From NCBI RefSeq assembly GCF_000152265.2, contig NC_021592.1, positions 1,798,001 to 1,862,000 of the forward strand: a DNA stretch of 64,000 bases, in the 5' to 3' direction. The notes below the pieces were generated by a model, which did no database searches, was not told the DNA's origin, and was given only the letters and a program-made list of their open reading frames with translations. This stretch comes from Ferroplasma acidarmanus Fer1 (lineage in GTDB: Archaea > Thermoplasmatota > Thermoplasmata > Thermoplasmatales > Thermoplasmataceae). Position 1 is the first letter of the stretch, and every line of letters starts with the position of its first letter. Below, in pieces: positions 36,302 through 45,256 of this stretch. The translations under genes and the position numbers were made by a program.

Positions 36302-37702
36302 ATGTTAAAACAGTTTCCGGAGAATGGCATGGACATACAGAAAATCCATGAAACGCTTGATGAACTTGGAAAAAATGATATAAAAAATAGCAGGGGAAGA
36401 TTATTTACATATTTCTATGACCCGGGAATAGATGAATTAAATAAACTCCAGGATATTTTCCTGAAATTTTCAAACAGGAATGGAATGGATTACCATGCAT
36501 TTCCCAGTACATTGAAACTTGAAAATGATGTAATAGCCATGATGGCTTCATTGTTGCATGGCAAAGAAGGAAGCGCCGGGACATTTACCACCGGTGGAAC
36601 GGAGAGCATTATTCTGGCAATGAAAGCTGCAAGAGATAGATTTTTTGAAAAGCACCACGGTGTTCCTGAGGTAATATTGCCTGTAACGGCACATCCATCA
36701 TTCAGCAAGGCTGTTGAATACCTGGGGCTTAAGGAAATACGCCTGCCTGTTGATGAACACTATCTGGCTGACCCGGAACTCATGAGAAAAGCAATTACAG
36801 AAAATACAGCAATGATAGTAGGTTCAGCACCTTCTTTCCCATATGGCACAATTGATCCTGTTAAGGAATTATCAGATATTGCCCTTGAAAATAATTTATG
36901 GCTGCATGTTGATGCCTGTGTTGGTGGAATGATTCTTCCATTTCTTAAAAGGCTTGGCCACAATGTCCAGGATTTTGATTTCACCCTTCCTGGTGTATCA
37001 TCCATTTCCGTCGATCTGCACAAATACGGGTTTACTCCTAAGGGTTCATCTGTTATTATGTATAAAAACGAGGAACTTAGAAAGCACCAGATCTATGTAA
37101 ACGCAAAGTGGCCAGGCTATCCCATGTCAAACGCAGGGATGCAGGCAACAAAATCTGCAGGGCCTTTAGCAGGCACATGGTCAATTATGAACTATCTCGG
37201 GTATAAAGGATATACTGATCTGGCTTCAAAAACATTATCTGCATATAAAACACTGACAAAAGGAATAGAAAATATTGGCTATGAAATTACAGGAAAACCG
37301 GATGCAACCATCTTCGCATTCCAGGACAACAACAATAGCATATTTACCACAGGAGTAAATATGATTGAAAAGGGATGGTATCCACAGATCCAGCCTTCAA
37401 ACCTGGAACTTGGATTACCCTCAACTATCCATCTAAACGTATGCCCTGTGCATGTGGAAGTAGCAGATGAGTTCCTTTCAGACCTGGAAAATATACATAA
37501 GAATGCCGGAAAAGATTCCGGTTCACGGGAGCTTGCAGTTGAATCCAGGGATAAGGCTGTAGATTATCTGGTTAACCTGATTGAACAGAACCCTGAAAAG
37601 AAAACATTGTTCTTCCACATGATATACAATCTTGATCCTGAAAAAGGGGAAGAAATATTCAGAAAAATTACAGACATGGATTTTCATGCGGCCGAAGAAT
37701 AA
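36302..37702 (+). CDS. PLP-dependent group II decarboxylase / sphingosine-phosphate-lyase-like enzyme
   Basis: This 466-aa fold-type I PLP enzyme has TTGGTESIILAMKAA (phosphate-binding loop), HVDACVGG with Asp204 (pyridine N contact) and the Schiff-base Lys241 in SVDLHKYGFTPKG. This subgroup covers glutamate, aspartate and tyrosine decarboxylases and sphingosine-1-phosphate lyase. The GFTPKGSS form and a ~90-residue C-terminal extension resemble the lyase-like archaeal branch. Proximity to the Asp/Glu racemase suggests an acidic amino acid substrate, but this is inference. Confidence 0.83.
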   Translation: MLKQFPENGMDIQKIHETLDELGKNDIKNSRGRLFTYFYDPGIDELNKLQDIFLKFSNRNGMDYHAFPSTLKLENDVIAMMASLLHGKEGSAGTFTTGGTESIILAMKAARDRFFEKHHGVPEVILPVTAHPSFSKAVEYLGLKEIRLPVDEHYLADPELMRKAITENTAMIVGSAPSFPYGTIDPVKELSDIALENNLWLHVDACVGGMILPFLKRLGHNVQDFDFTLPGVSSISVDLHKYGFTPKGSSVIMYKNEELRKHQIYVNAKWPGYPMSNAGMQATKSAGPLAGTWSIMNYLGYKGYTDLASKTLSAYKTLTKGIENIGYEITGKPDATIFAFQDNNNSIFTTGVNMIEKGWYPQIQPSNLELGLPSTIHLNVCPVHVEVADEFLSDLENIHKNAGKDSGSRELAVESRDKAVDYLVNLIEQNPEKKTLFFHMIYNLDPEKGEEIFRKITDMDFHAAEE

Positions 37703-37717
37703 ATATTTATAAAAAAA

Positions 37718-38671
37718 TTAAAATTTATAGAGGTCGGAGGAAAGGTATTTCAATCCACTGTCAGGCAGTACCGTTACAACAATTGAACCACGATCCATTG
37801 TTTTATCAAGCTTCATGGCAGCAGCAACATTTGCACCGCCGGAGAAACCTGGAAATATGCCTTCCTTTGATGCAAGATGCCTTGCTGTATCAATAGCCTC
37901 ATCATCGGTTACACTGAGATATCCATCGACAAGTGATTCATCCCAGTATGGTGGTTTCACGGCATGCCCGCCACCCTGAATTTTATGCCTGGTTGTTATA
38001 ACCTGCTTTCCTGCTAAAAACTGTGCCGAATCAGGTTCAACCGGGTAACATTTTATATCTTTGCGGAATTTTTTAAGTGCACTTGATATTCCTACAAATG
38101 TTCCACCGGTGCCAACAAAGGCAACAAAGGCATCTATGTTTCCATCAGATTGCTTTATAATTTCACTTCCAGTTGTGTATTCATGGATTAGGTAATTTAC
38201 AGGGTTTATGTACTGGTTCGGCCTGTAGGCGTGGAGCTCCTCTGTCAATTCATCTGTTTTCTTCTCAACAGCTTCATTATCCTTCCGTGATACAACATAC
38301 GGCCCTTCTCCCGGCTGCTGCGGTACAAGAACAACTTCAGCCCCAAGTGCCTTTAACATTACTGTTTTCTCCATGGAATTGCCGGCAGACATTACAGTAA
38401 TAAATTTATATCCCTTGACTGCACATGCAATTGCAAGGCCTATGCCAGTATTTCCAGATGTTTTTCCTATTACCGTATCGCCCTTTTTAAGTATGCCTTT
38501 CCGTTCTGCATCCTCAATCATTCCTATTGCTATCCTATCCTTAATGCTGAAACCGGGGCTATAGTACTCCAGTTTAACATAAATTTCTATGTTTCTGCAG
38601 CCGGTCCTGTTAAGCTTAACCAGGGGAGTATTCCCGATGGTGCTCAGGACGCTTGCTCTAACATCGTCCAT
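37718..38671 (-). CDS. Cysteine synthase family enzyme (CysK/CysM-like)
   Basis: This 317-aa fold-type II PLP enzyme carries IGNTPLVKLNR, the PLP lysine Lys44 in FSIKDRIA, the phosphate loop TSGNTG at 71-76 (usually preceded by EP, here GK), FVGTGGTFVG and a C-terminal VLPDSGLKYLS. It should make cysteine or cystathionine from an activated serine plus sulfide or a thiol; the donor is unclear. It converges with the decarboxylase across a 15-nt gap. A pair of direct repeats flanks its TATA box. Confidence 0.87.
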   Translation of the reverse strand: MDDVRASVLSTIGNTPLVKLNRTGCRNIEIYVKLEYYSPGFSIKDRIAIGMIEDAERKGILKKGDTVIGKTSGNTGIGLAIACAVKGYKFITVMSAGNSMEKTVMLKALGAEVVLVPQQPGEGPYVVSRKDNEAVEKKTDELTEELHAYRPNQYINPVNYLIHEYTTGSEIIKQSDGNIDAFVAFVGTGGTFVGISSALKKFRKDIKCYPVEPDSAQFLAGKQVITTRHKIQGGGHAVKPPYWDESLVDGYLSVTDDEAIDTARHLASKEGIFPGFSGGANVAAAMKLDKTMDRGSIVVTVLPDSGLKYLSSDLYKF

Positions 38672-38688
38672 TTAAATCATTTATTAAT

Positions 38689-38719
38689 GCCCAATTACTA
38701 TATAATATGTGCCCAATTA
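38689..38719 (-). promoter_or_regulatory. Direct repeats flanking the TATA box of the cysteine-synthase gene
   Basis: TAATTGGGC (minus strand) occurs at 38689-38697 and 38711-38719, two helical turns apart. ATATTATATAG sits between them, about 31 nt before the ATG. This arrangement suits a regulator binding both sides of the TATA box. Confidence 0.5.
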
Positions 38720-38725
38720 GCAAAT

Positions 38726-38784
38726 TATGGCTTTATAGGATGATTCCGGGGTTACTAATTATTTGAATGCTCTATAGAGCCATA
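38726..38784. repeat. Long-spaced inverted repeat
   Basis: TATGGCTTTATAG at 38726-38738 pairs with CTATAGAGCCATA at 38772-38784, with one mismatch in 13 and a 33-nt spacer. The right arm also contains the perfect palindrome GCTCTATAGAGC. It lies in the divergent region between the cysteine synthase and glycosyltransferase genes. Confidence 0.45.
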
Positions 38785-38897
38785 GGAAAAGATCGCCGTA
38801 ATAAAGAAAGGGCAAACAGCAGCAAAGTTGAATTTTTAATCATGTACTGCCTTTACAGGAAAAGAACTTTTAAATATATCAGTCAATATCAACCTTA

Positions 38898-40007
38898 ATG
38901 GCCACGATTAAAATCCTCCAGCTTTCCCATGGGAAAATAATCCCTGATTACATATCTGCATATGCCATGAGGGTCAACCATCTTCTGGACGGCAATTCAT
39001 GGAAGATATGTTCTGTTGGCGGCTTAATACTCCATGATGAAAAAGAAAACAACGTTGAGGAATACAGGTCATTGATGTCAACAGCCTATTCCGTACTAAA
39101 AGGAAACAGGTCGCTGGAAATTGCCATATCGAAAGGGATACTTTTAAGGAAGAAATATATCAATTCGGTTAAAGCCCTGATTTCAGAGGCTGATGCAATT
39201 ATTTTTGAAGGGCCATGGGAATACTCTCTATTTGAAAAGTCACTGGAAAATAAATTTGTAGTATACGATGCCCATAATGTGGAAAGCCTTCTCAGAAAAG
39301 GAAATAAATACCATGATTATACAGAGGAGATTGAAGGGAAACTCGTTCAAAGGTCAAATTTATTAATTTCTGTATCTGAAAATGACCTTAAATATTTCAA
39401 AGAAAAATTTAATCCAGGAAATGCAATACTTTTAACACATTTGCTAAAAAACATTGAATACCAATGGAATGGAGAGAATTCAACTGATATAATATTTATA
39501 GGGTCGATTTATGGGCCGAATATAGAAGCTGCGGAGTTTATTTTATCACTGGCGAAAACAATGCCGGACTTTCAATTCCATATAATAGGAAATGTAAATA
39601 CACATGGATTTCCCCACAAACCGGGAAACGTAAAATTTCACGGGCTGGTTCAGGATGCAGAAAAGGATAATCTCTTCAGGAATTCCTGTATTGCACTGAA
39701 TCCTATATTTACCGGAGGGGGGAGGAATGTGAAGATGATCGATTACATTATGCACGGGCTGCCTGTTATATCCACAGAGATCGGCATAAGGGGGTTATCA
39801 CAGTATGATTTGTCCGGTGCTGTGGTAGTTGAAAAATCAGAAAATTTCAGGGAAGCAATATTGAAACTTACAGGAAACAGAGATAAATTAAAATCAATGT
39901 CGGATAACACACTTAAACTAAAGGAAAAAATTTTAGCCACCGAGAGTTCATTTAATGCATATAGTATCATATCAGGAGAATATGAAAAGTGGAAGTCCGG
40001 GCATTAA
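38898..40007 (+). CDS. Glycosyltransferase, GT4-like
   Basis: This 369-aa GT-B fold protein has a C-terminal domain typical of GT4/GT1: DIIFIGSIYGPNIEAAEFIL, FHIIGNV, VKFHGLVQDAE and the nucleotide-sugar contact region NPIFTGGGRNVKMIDYIMHG, ending in LPVISTEIGIRGL. The N-terminal domain contains FVVYDAHNVESLL. It probably adds sugars to surface glycans or lipids. A TATA-like TAAATATATC is centred 25 nt upstream. Substrates unknown. Confidence 0.85.
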   Translation: MATIKILQLSHGKIIPDYISAYAMRVNHLLDGNSWKICSVGGLILHDEKENNVEEYRSLMSTAYSVLKGNRSLEIAISKGILLRKKYINSVKALISEADAIIFEGPWEYSLFEKSLENKFVVYDAHNVESLLRKGNKYHDYTEEIEGKLVQRSNLLISVSENDLKYFKEKFNPGNAILLTHLLKNIEYQWNGENSTDIIFIGSIYGPNIEAAEFILSLAKTMPDFQFHIIGNVNTHGFPHKPGNVKFHGLVQDAEKDNLFRNSCIALNPIFTGGGRNVKMIDYIMHGLPVISTEIGIRGLSQYDLSGAVVVEKSENFREAILKLTGNRDKLKSMSDNTLKLKEKILATESSFNAYSIISGEYEKWKSGH

Positions 40008-40323
40008 CTTAATTATAACCGCCCTGGATTATATATAGAATAACTATATTTAATCCATAATGAATTATTTTTTACATGTTTTGCCGGGATGATGCAATAA
40101 AAGCCGTTATCCTGGATGCCACCATGGATAAGTGGTTTAATATTCCTGTTTCTGGATCGCAAATGCCACAGATATAATGAAATGCTATAACATAGGATTC
40201 CCCTAGAATAATTTTTTAAGCGAAAAGCTCCAAACAAATGTAATAGAAAACACAGCAGACACTTATTGTCCGACAGGTACCCATAGAAAGAATTATATAT
40301 GTACAGGCTATTGCTTTGATATT
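40008..40323. other. Intergenic region, no gene seen
   Basis: This 316-base gap has no convincing reading frame. The last part carries AATTATATAT (40291-40300), a good TATA box for the ATPase at 40324. Confidence 0.5.
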
Positions 40324-41466
40324 ATGGATATTACGATAAGTAAATATAAAATCAAGAAAATAGTGTCAGATGTATTTGATGTAACCGTAAACAATATACA
40401 TAAAAACTATGAAATACAGGGTAAAATCATACCTCACAAATTTGATTATGTTGCCTTAAATGATGTATATATTCCTATTAAAATTATTAATGAACAGGAC
40501 GCAGTACATGATTTGATGGGATTTTATGCCGAGTTGGAAGATTGCAATATTAAAAACAGTATAGCAATCACTGACAGAGAATTAAATGGCGATGAGCAGA
40601 AAGTTTTAAAGGCTTATAATATAAAAGCCGTCGATTATAGGAATTATATGGGTCTAGACGATCGTTATAGTTTTGGAATACATAAAATAGACATGGCTAT
40701 TTCAGGTGGCTTGCGCCCGGGTTTTGTTTATTTAATATCAGGGAAAACAGGTTCAGGAAAAACAACACTATCAAGCATTTTTCTTGCCGAAGGTGCAAAA
40801 AATGGTGAGAAAGGCCTGATTATTTTAACAGATACATTTCCTGAGGCATTTGTTGAAAATATAAGGACAATGGATATAAATTTCTATGAGAGCTATAAAA
40901 ACGACATGATAGAAATTATGGAAATTTCTGACAAGACAAAATCATTGAAACTGGAAAATATGAAAAATAAAGCAGATTATAGAGAATTTATCACAAAAGT
41001 TATTTCCGGGTTAAAAAAAGTTATAGTGGCAAATAACATTAAAAGGGTGGTTATAGATATGGTAATGCCATTACTTATCCCGGATGATGATTATATTAAT
41101 TTATTTATAAATAGCCTTGCCATGGAAGGTGTAGTAGTAATTATAACAAGCATTTTAAAGAATTCCGATTTAAGTGTTTATGGTTCTGAAGAGAACTATG
41201 TAGCTGGCATAATAAAACTGGACTATAAATTAAGCACAAAAGGGATTGATAGGACAATGATGATACCTAAAATGCCCGTTCCACTGAACAATACTATGCC
41301 TATGCATTTTGCCATAACTTCCAGCGGAATAGAAATCACATCAAAGGTAAATTACGTAGTTAACCAGAATAAGCTAAAAGTTACCAATCAGGTTAATGCC
41401 GTAAATAATTATACTAAGAAGGAAGAACCTGTTGATGAATATGCCTTTTTTAAATCATATAAGTGA
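40324..41466 (+). CDS. KaiC-like RecA-superfamily ATPase
   Basis: This 380-aa protein has a RecA/KaiC core from about residue 115: FGIHKIDMAISGGLRPG, Walker A SGKTGSGKTT (139-148), a LIILTDTFPEAF strand, and a Walker B-like strand RVVIDMVMPLL. The first ~105 residues have the strand-helix pattern of a degenerate restriction-endonuclease-like domain (DYVALNDVYIPIKI, then SIAITDRELNGDEQKVLKAY) without a full catalytic set. It ends 6 nt before a cellulose-synthase-like gene, so the two are an operon. It is probably a signalling or regulatory ATPase; the N-terminal fold is a guess. Confidence 0.75.
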   Translation: MDITISKYKIKKIVSDVFDVTVNNIHKNYEIQGKIIPHKFDYVALNDVYIPIKIINEQDAVHDLMGFYAELEDCNIKNSIAITDRELNGDEQKVLKAYNIKAVDYRNYMGLDDRYSFGIHKIDMAISGGLRPGFVYLISGKTGSGKTTLSSIFLAEGAKNGEKGLIILTDTFPEAFVENIRTMDINFYESYKNDMIEIMEISDKTKSLKLENMKNKADYREFITKVISGLKKVIVANNIKRVVIDMVMPLLIPDDDYINLFINSLAMEGVVVIITSILKNSDLSVYGSEENYVAGIIKLDYKLSTKGIDRTMMIPKMPVPLNNTMPMHFAITSSGIEITSKVNYVVNQNKLKVTNQVNAVNNYTKKEEPVDEYAFFKSYK

Positions 41467-41472
41467 GGGTAT

Positions 41473-43146
41473 ATGAAAAAATATTCTTTTTTAATGAATA
41501 TAATCACATTATTGTCCATTATTTTCATATTTATCGGCATATTTTCTCTAGGTTACTCTATTATAATATTGCATTATAAAAATAGCATTATAACCTTTTT
41601 ATTTTCATTTTACTTCTGGCTTGCAACCTTATTTTTCGGAATACAGAGTTTAGCGCTAATGCTTTCTTACAGGAGGAGCAAATATAAATATAGTAATACA
41701 GTGCCAAAGTCAAACATTTTTTTAAGATCACATGTAAAAAAAATAGCAGTTCTTGTTCCCATATATAATGAGGATAAAGATATGGTAGCAAGGAATTTAA
41801 TGGCGATACATAGCAGTGCATCGCAAATGGTTAATTTATATATTTTAGATGATTCAACAAATAACAGTTCGGAAGCAATAAAAGAAATAGCTGGTAGAAT
41901 AGGCGCTGTTTATATACACAGAACAGACAGGTCAGGATATAAAGCCGGTGCCCTGAATAATGCATTAAAAAATTTTGTAAATGAGGAATATGTATCTGTA
42001 ATAGATATAGACCAGATGCCGTCACATGATTTTATAAAGGAAGTTGTCACGTTGCTTGACAATAATGAAGATATAGCCTTTGTCCAGGTTCCACAGTATT
42101 ATGCAAATACAGATGCAAACGTTTTAGCTGAAATGGCACAGGCGCAGCAGTTTATGTTTTATGAAATCTTGACAGAGGGTAAAAGTATTTCCGGTTCATT
42201 ATTCTCATGTGGCACAAATGTTATATACAGGAAATCTGCACTGGCAGCAGTAAATTATTTCGATGACACCAACCTTATAGAAGATATGGCAACATCGATT
42301 AATATGATTTCCATGGGATATAGAGGCCTATATTATAATAAAAAGCTGGTTTATGGAAGGGCACCTGTAACAATGGAAGGCTATGTAAACCAGCAATATA
42401 GATGGGCTGCCGGCTCCATAGGGTTAATAAAGAGAATTTTTAAAAATATTCTATTTAAAAAGAAATATAGTTTAGGAATGAAAATAGATTGGCTGGCCAC
42501 TTCCCTGTGGTATTTATATGGCTGGTTTTATCTGGTATTTTTGCTTTCTCCACTGTTCAACATTTTTGGAATATACGTATCAGCACTGAACATTTATGTA
42601 TATTTGCTGGCATGGATACTATATCCCTTAATTCTAACCATGAGTTTTGTGCTGGTATATATGGATAGAGGTGCGCCATTAAAAACCGTTTTTTATAATT
42701 TAGCTGCAAATTTAATACTGTTTCCCATCAGTATATCTGCTACTTTTGGGGTCATCTTCAAAGGTGGGAGGTCTTTTAAAACCGCAAGAACCGGTGGCAA
42801 ATTGCCATGGTATAAATTTTCCCCACAGATAATAATAATGATAGTTCTATTTGTTGCATCAACAATGCTCGTGTATAAAGGCGGGATATTAGATTTTATA
42901 ACGGCATTCTGGGGATTCTACCAGTTTGTGCTGTTAATGCCAGTATTTGTATTGAACAGAACGTCTAAGGAATCTTCACTGGATTCCTCAGTCCTTAAAA
43001 CCTCACCTAAATTTATAAACGATCTTAATACTGGAAAAAATTATGCCAGCGGCTATAAGAATAACAATTATGCGGGCAATCAAAGTATCCATGCGAATAA
43101 AATAGATTCCGTCAAGGATGATGAATTATTTACAAGATTTAAATGA
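41473..43146 (+). CDS. Cellulose-synthase-like membrane glycosyltransferase (GT2)
   Basis: This 557-aa processive GT2 has two N-terminal membrane helices and then a cytosolic domain with VPIYNE, Asp126-127 (LDDSTNN), DID at 178-180, Glu270-Asp271 (LIEDMATS, the TED-like motif) and QQYRW at 307-311. It ends with at least four further helices and a polar tail of about 60 residues. This motif set defines BcsA-like polysaccharide synthases. No PilZ domain is present, so c-di-GMP control is unlikely; the coupled KaiC-like ATPase may regulate it instead. It probably makes an extracellular polysaccharide. Confidence 0.87.
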   Translation: MKKYSFLMNIITLLSIIFIFIGIFSLGYSIIILHYKNSIITFLFSFYFWLATLFFGIQSLALMLSYRRSKYKYSNTVPKSNIFLRSHVKKIAVLVPIYNEDKDMVARNLMAIHSSASQMVNLYILDDSTNNSSEAIKEIAGRIGAVYIHRTDRSGYKAGALNNALKNFVNEEYVSVIDIDQMPSHDFIKEVVTLLDNNEDIAFVQVPQYYANTDANVLAEMAQAQQFMFYEILTEGKSISGSLFSCGTNVIYRKSALAAVNYFDDTNLIEDMATSINMISMGYRGLYYNKKLVYGRAPVTMEGYVNQQYRWAAGSIGLIKRIFKNILFKKKYSLGMKIDWLATSLWYLYGWFYLVFLLSPLFNIFGIYVSALNIYVYLLAWILYPLILTMSFVLVYMDRGAPLKTVFYNLAANLILFPISISATFGVIFKGGRSFKTARTGGKLPWYKFSPQIIIMIVLFVASTMLVYKGGILDFITAFWGFYQFVLLMPVFVLNRTSKESSLDSSVLKTSPKFINDLNTGKNYASGYKNNNYAGNQSIHANKIDSVKDDELFTRFK

Positions 43147-43317
43147 ATAAACACGGATAAACATATTTTTATCTCTTATTTTTCGTTTATTGCTAAATTT
43201 ATTTAATATTTCCAGGTGCGGTAGCATAATATAAAGAATGTAGGTTTGACTCATCATAGATATAATATCTACTGGATTATACATTAAATTTATTTATAAT
43301 CTGCTGATTACAACAGG

Positions 43318-44688
43318 ATGATAATTCATAATACACTTGGCCAGAAAGATGAGGATTTTAAACCAATGCATCCAGGCAGAATTAATATGTTTGTTTGCGG
43401 CCCCACAGTATATGACCATTCACATATAGGCCATGCCCGGACGAATATATTCTTTGACGTTATAGCAAAGTATCTCAGGGCCAGAGGATATTCTGTATTT
43501 TACCTGCAGAATATTACAGATATAGATGATAAAATTATTAACAGGGCAGCTGAGGAAGGCAAAAAATACAGTGAGGTTGCTGATCATTACTTCGAAGAAT
43601 ATAAGGAAATTATGGGCAAACTGAGAATAGACAGTATCAATTACTACGCAAGGGCAAGCCTGTATATAGATGAAATTATAGGTCAGATCAAAAAAATTAT
43701 GGAACACGGGTACGCATACGAGACCGCTGATGGTGTATACTTCAATGTAAGGAAATTTTCTGATTACGGTGAATTATCAAATCAGAATATGGACCAGATA
43801 AGGGAAAATGCCAGGGGTGTTATAAAGGAAGAAAAAAAGTCCCCTGAAGATTTTGTTCTCTGGAAAAAGATGAAGCCAGGTGAACCATTCTGGGAATCTC
43901 CATGGGGAAAGGGTCGCCCGGGCTGGCATATAGAGGATACAGCTATAACAGAGGCATATTTTGGCTCTGAATATGATATACACGGCGGTGGAAACGACCT
44001 TATTTTCCCGCACCATGAGGCAGAAATTGCACAGATGAGGTCTGTAAGTGGAAAGAGATACCTTGCTAGGTACTGGATCCACACAGGCATGGTAAACATT
44101 AATAAGGAAAAAATGTCCAAATCATTAAAGAATTTTATCCAGACAAAAGACATACTGAAGAGCTATAAACCGGAAGAATTGCGGTTTGCCATGATTAATT
44201 CCAATTACAATACAGTTATAGATTATTCCGCGCAATTAATGGAAAGCTCAAAGGATGCAGTGGAAAGGATTAACATATTTTATAACAAAATGAAAGAGCT
44301 TAATTCTACGGAAGGAAGTTATAATATAGATGCAGAGGAAATTATAAACCATTTCAACGCTGTTATGGACAAAAATTTTGATACCAGGTCACTTATCAGG
44401 GAATTTCTTGCTTTTATTTCAGATGCAAATAAGAACATGGAAAATATTTCATCTGCTGCTGCTTCTAAACTTATACATATTGTGGAATATGTAGACTCAT
44501 TTCTCAATATAATCTACAGGAAGCAGAATCAGGAATCAAATATTATGGACATTATAATAGATATAAGAAACCATGCAAGATCGCAGAAGGACTATGCAAT
44601 ATCGGATTACATAAGGAAGAAACTGGAGGAGAATAATATCTACATAGAGGACAATGGAAATAAAACGATCTGGTGGATAAAGAATTAA
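43318..44688 (+). CDS. cysS: Cysteinyl-tRNA synthetase
   Basis: This 456-aa class I synthetase charges tRNA-Cys. It has FVCGPTVYDHSHIGHAR (zinc ligand Cys27, HIGH at 36-39), NITDIDDKIINRA, WGKGRPGWHIEDTA, FPHHEAEIAQ (His233, Glu236-type ligands) and KMSKS at 265-269. The second zinc Cys of bacterial enzymes (GWHIECSA) is Asp207 here. The C-terminal anticodon domain is short, as in other archaea. A TATA-like TATTTATAAT lies about 23 nt upstream. Confidence 0.95.
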   Translation: MIIHNTLGQKDEDFKPMHPGRINMFVCGPTVYDHSHIGHARTNIFFDVIAKYLRARGYSVFYLQNITDIDDKIINRAAEEGKKYSEVADHYFEEYKEIMGKLRIDSINYYARASLYIDEIIGQIKKIMEHGYAYETADGVYFNVRKFSDYGELSNQNMDQIRENARGVIKEEKKSPEDFVLWKKMKPGEPFWESPWGKGRPGWHIEDTAITEAYFGSEYDIHGGGNDLIFPHHEAEIAQMRSVSGKRYLARYWIHTGMVNINKEKMSKSLKNFIQTKDILKSYKPEELRFAMINSNYNTVIDYSAQLMESSKDAVERINIFYNKMKELNSTEGSYNIDAEEIINHFNAVMDKNFDTRSLIREFLAFISDANKNMENISSAAASKLIHIVEYVDSFLNIIYRKQNQESNIMDIIIDIRNHARSQKDYAISDYIRKKLEENNIYIEDNGNKTIWWIKN

Positions 44689-44713
44689 TATATATTTCCT
44701 ATAACAGTAAATA

Positions 44714-45256
44714 ATGGATAAAACTAAAAGTTGTGTTCTTGTTGTGGACATGATCAATGATTTTGTTACAGGGAAGTTTGGAAACAGTAATGCAGTTGAG
44801 AGTTTAAAACTTGCAGAAATAGCATTAAAACAGCTAAAGGGCAATATTCCTATAATATTTGCAAAGGATTCTCACATAAAGAATGACCCGGAATTCGAAG
44901 TATGGGGGGAACATGCCATAGATGGAACATGGGGCTCTGAAATAGTAGATGCGCTAAAGCCATTTCCTGACTATATTCTAAAGAAGCGCCATTACGATGC
45001 TTTTTTCGATACTGATCTCGATTCTCTCCTCCGTGCATCTGGCATAACCAATATTTACATCTTCGGAATAAGCACAGATATATGTGTTGAGCACACATGT
45101 GCAGGTGCATTTTACCGTTATTACAATGTGAAAGTTATATCCGACCTCTGCGCGTGCATTGACGCGTCACACCAGATTTCCGCCTTAACCAACATTAAAA
45201 TAAATTATGGATATACCAGTATAAAATCAGAGGAACTATTAAAAGAGGTTATATAA
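44714..45256 (+). CDS. pncA: Nicotinamidase
   Basis: This 180-aa isochorismatase-fold hydrolase converts nicotinamide to nicotinate. The catalytic triad is visible: Asp12 (VVDMINDF), Lys91 (YILKKRHYDAF) and Cys124 (GISTDICVEHT). Likely metal ligands are Asp52, His54 (KDSH) and His68. The stop is directly followed by the ATG of nicotinate phosphoribosyltransferase, which supports the substrate. TATA-like sequence overlaps the end of cysS about 24 nt upstream. Confidence 0.9.
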   Translation: MDKTKSCVLVVDMINDFVTGKFGNSNAVESLKLAEIALKQLKGNIPIIFAKDSHIKNDPEFEVWGEHAIDGTWGSEIVDALKPFPDYILKKRHYDAFFDTDLDSLLRASGITNIYIFGISTDICVEHTCAGAFYRYYNVKVISDLCACIDASHQISALTNIKINYGYTSIKSEELLKEVI

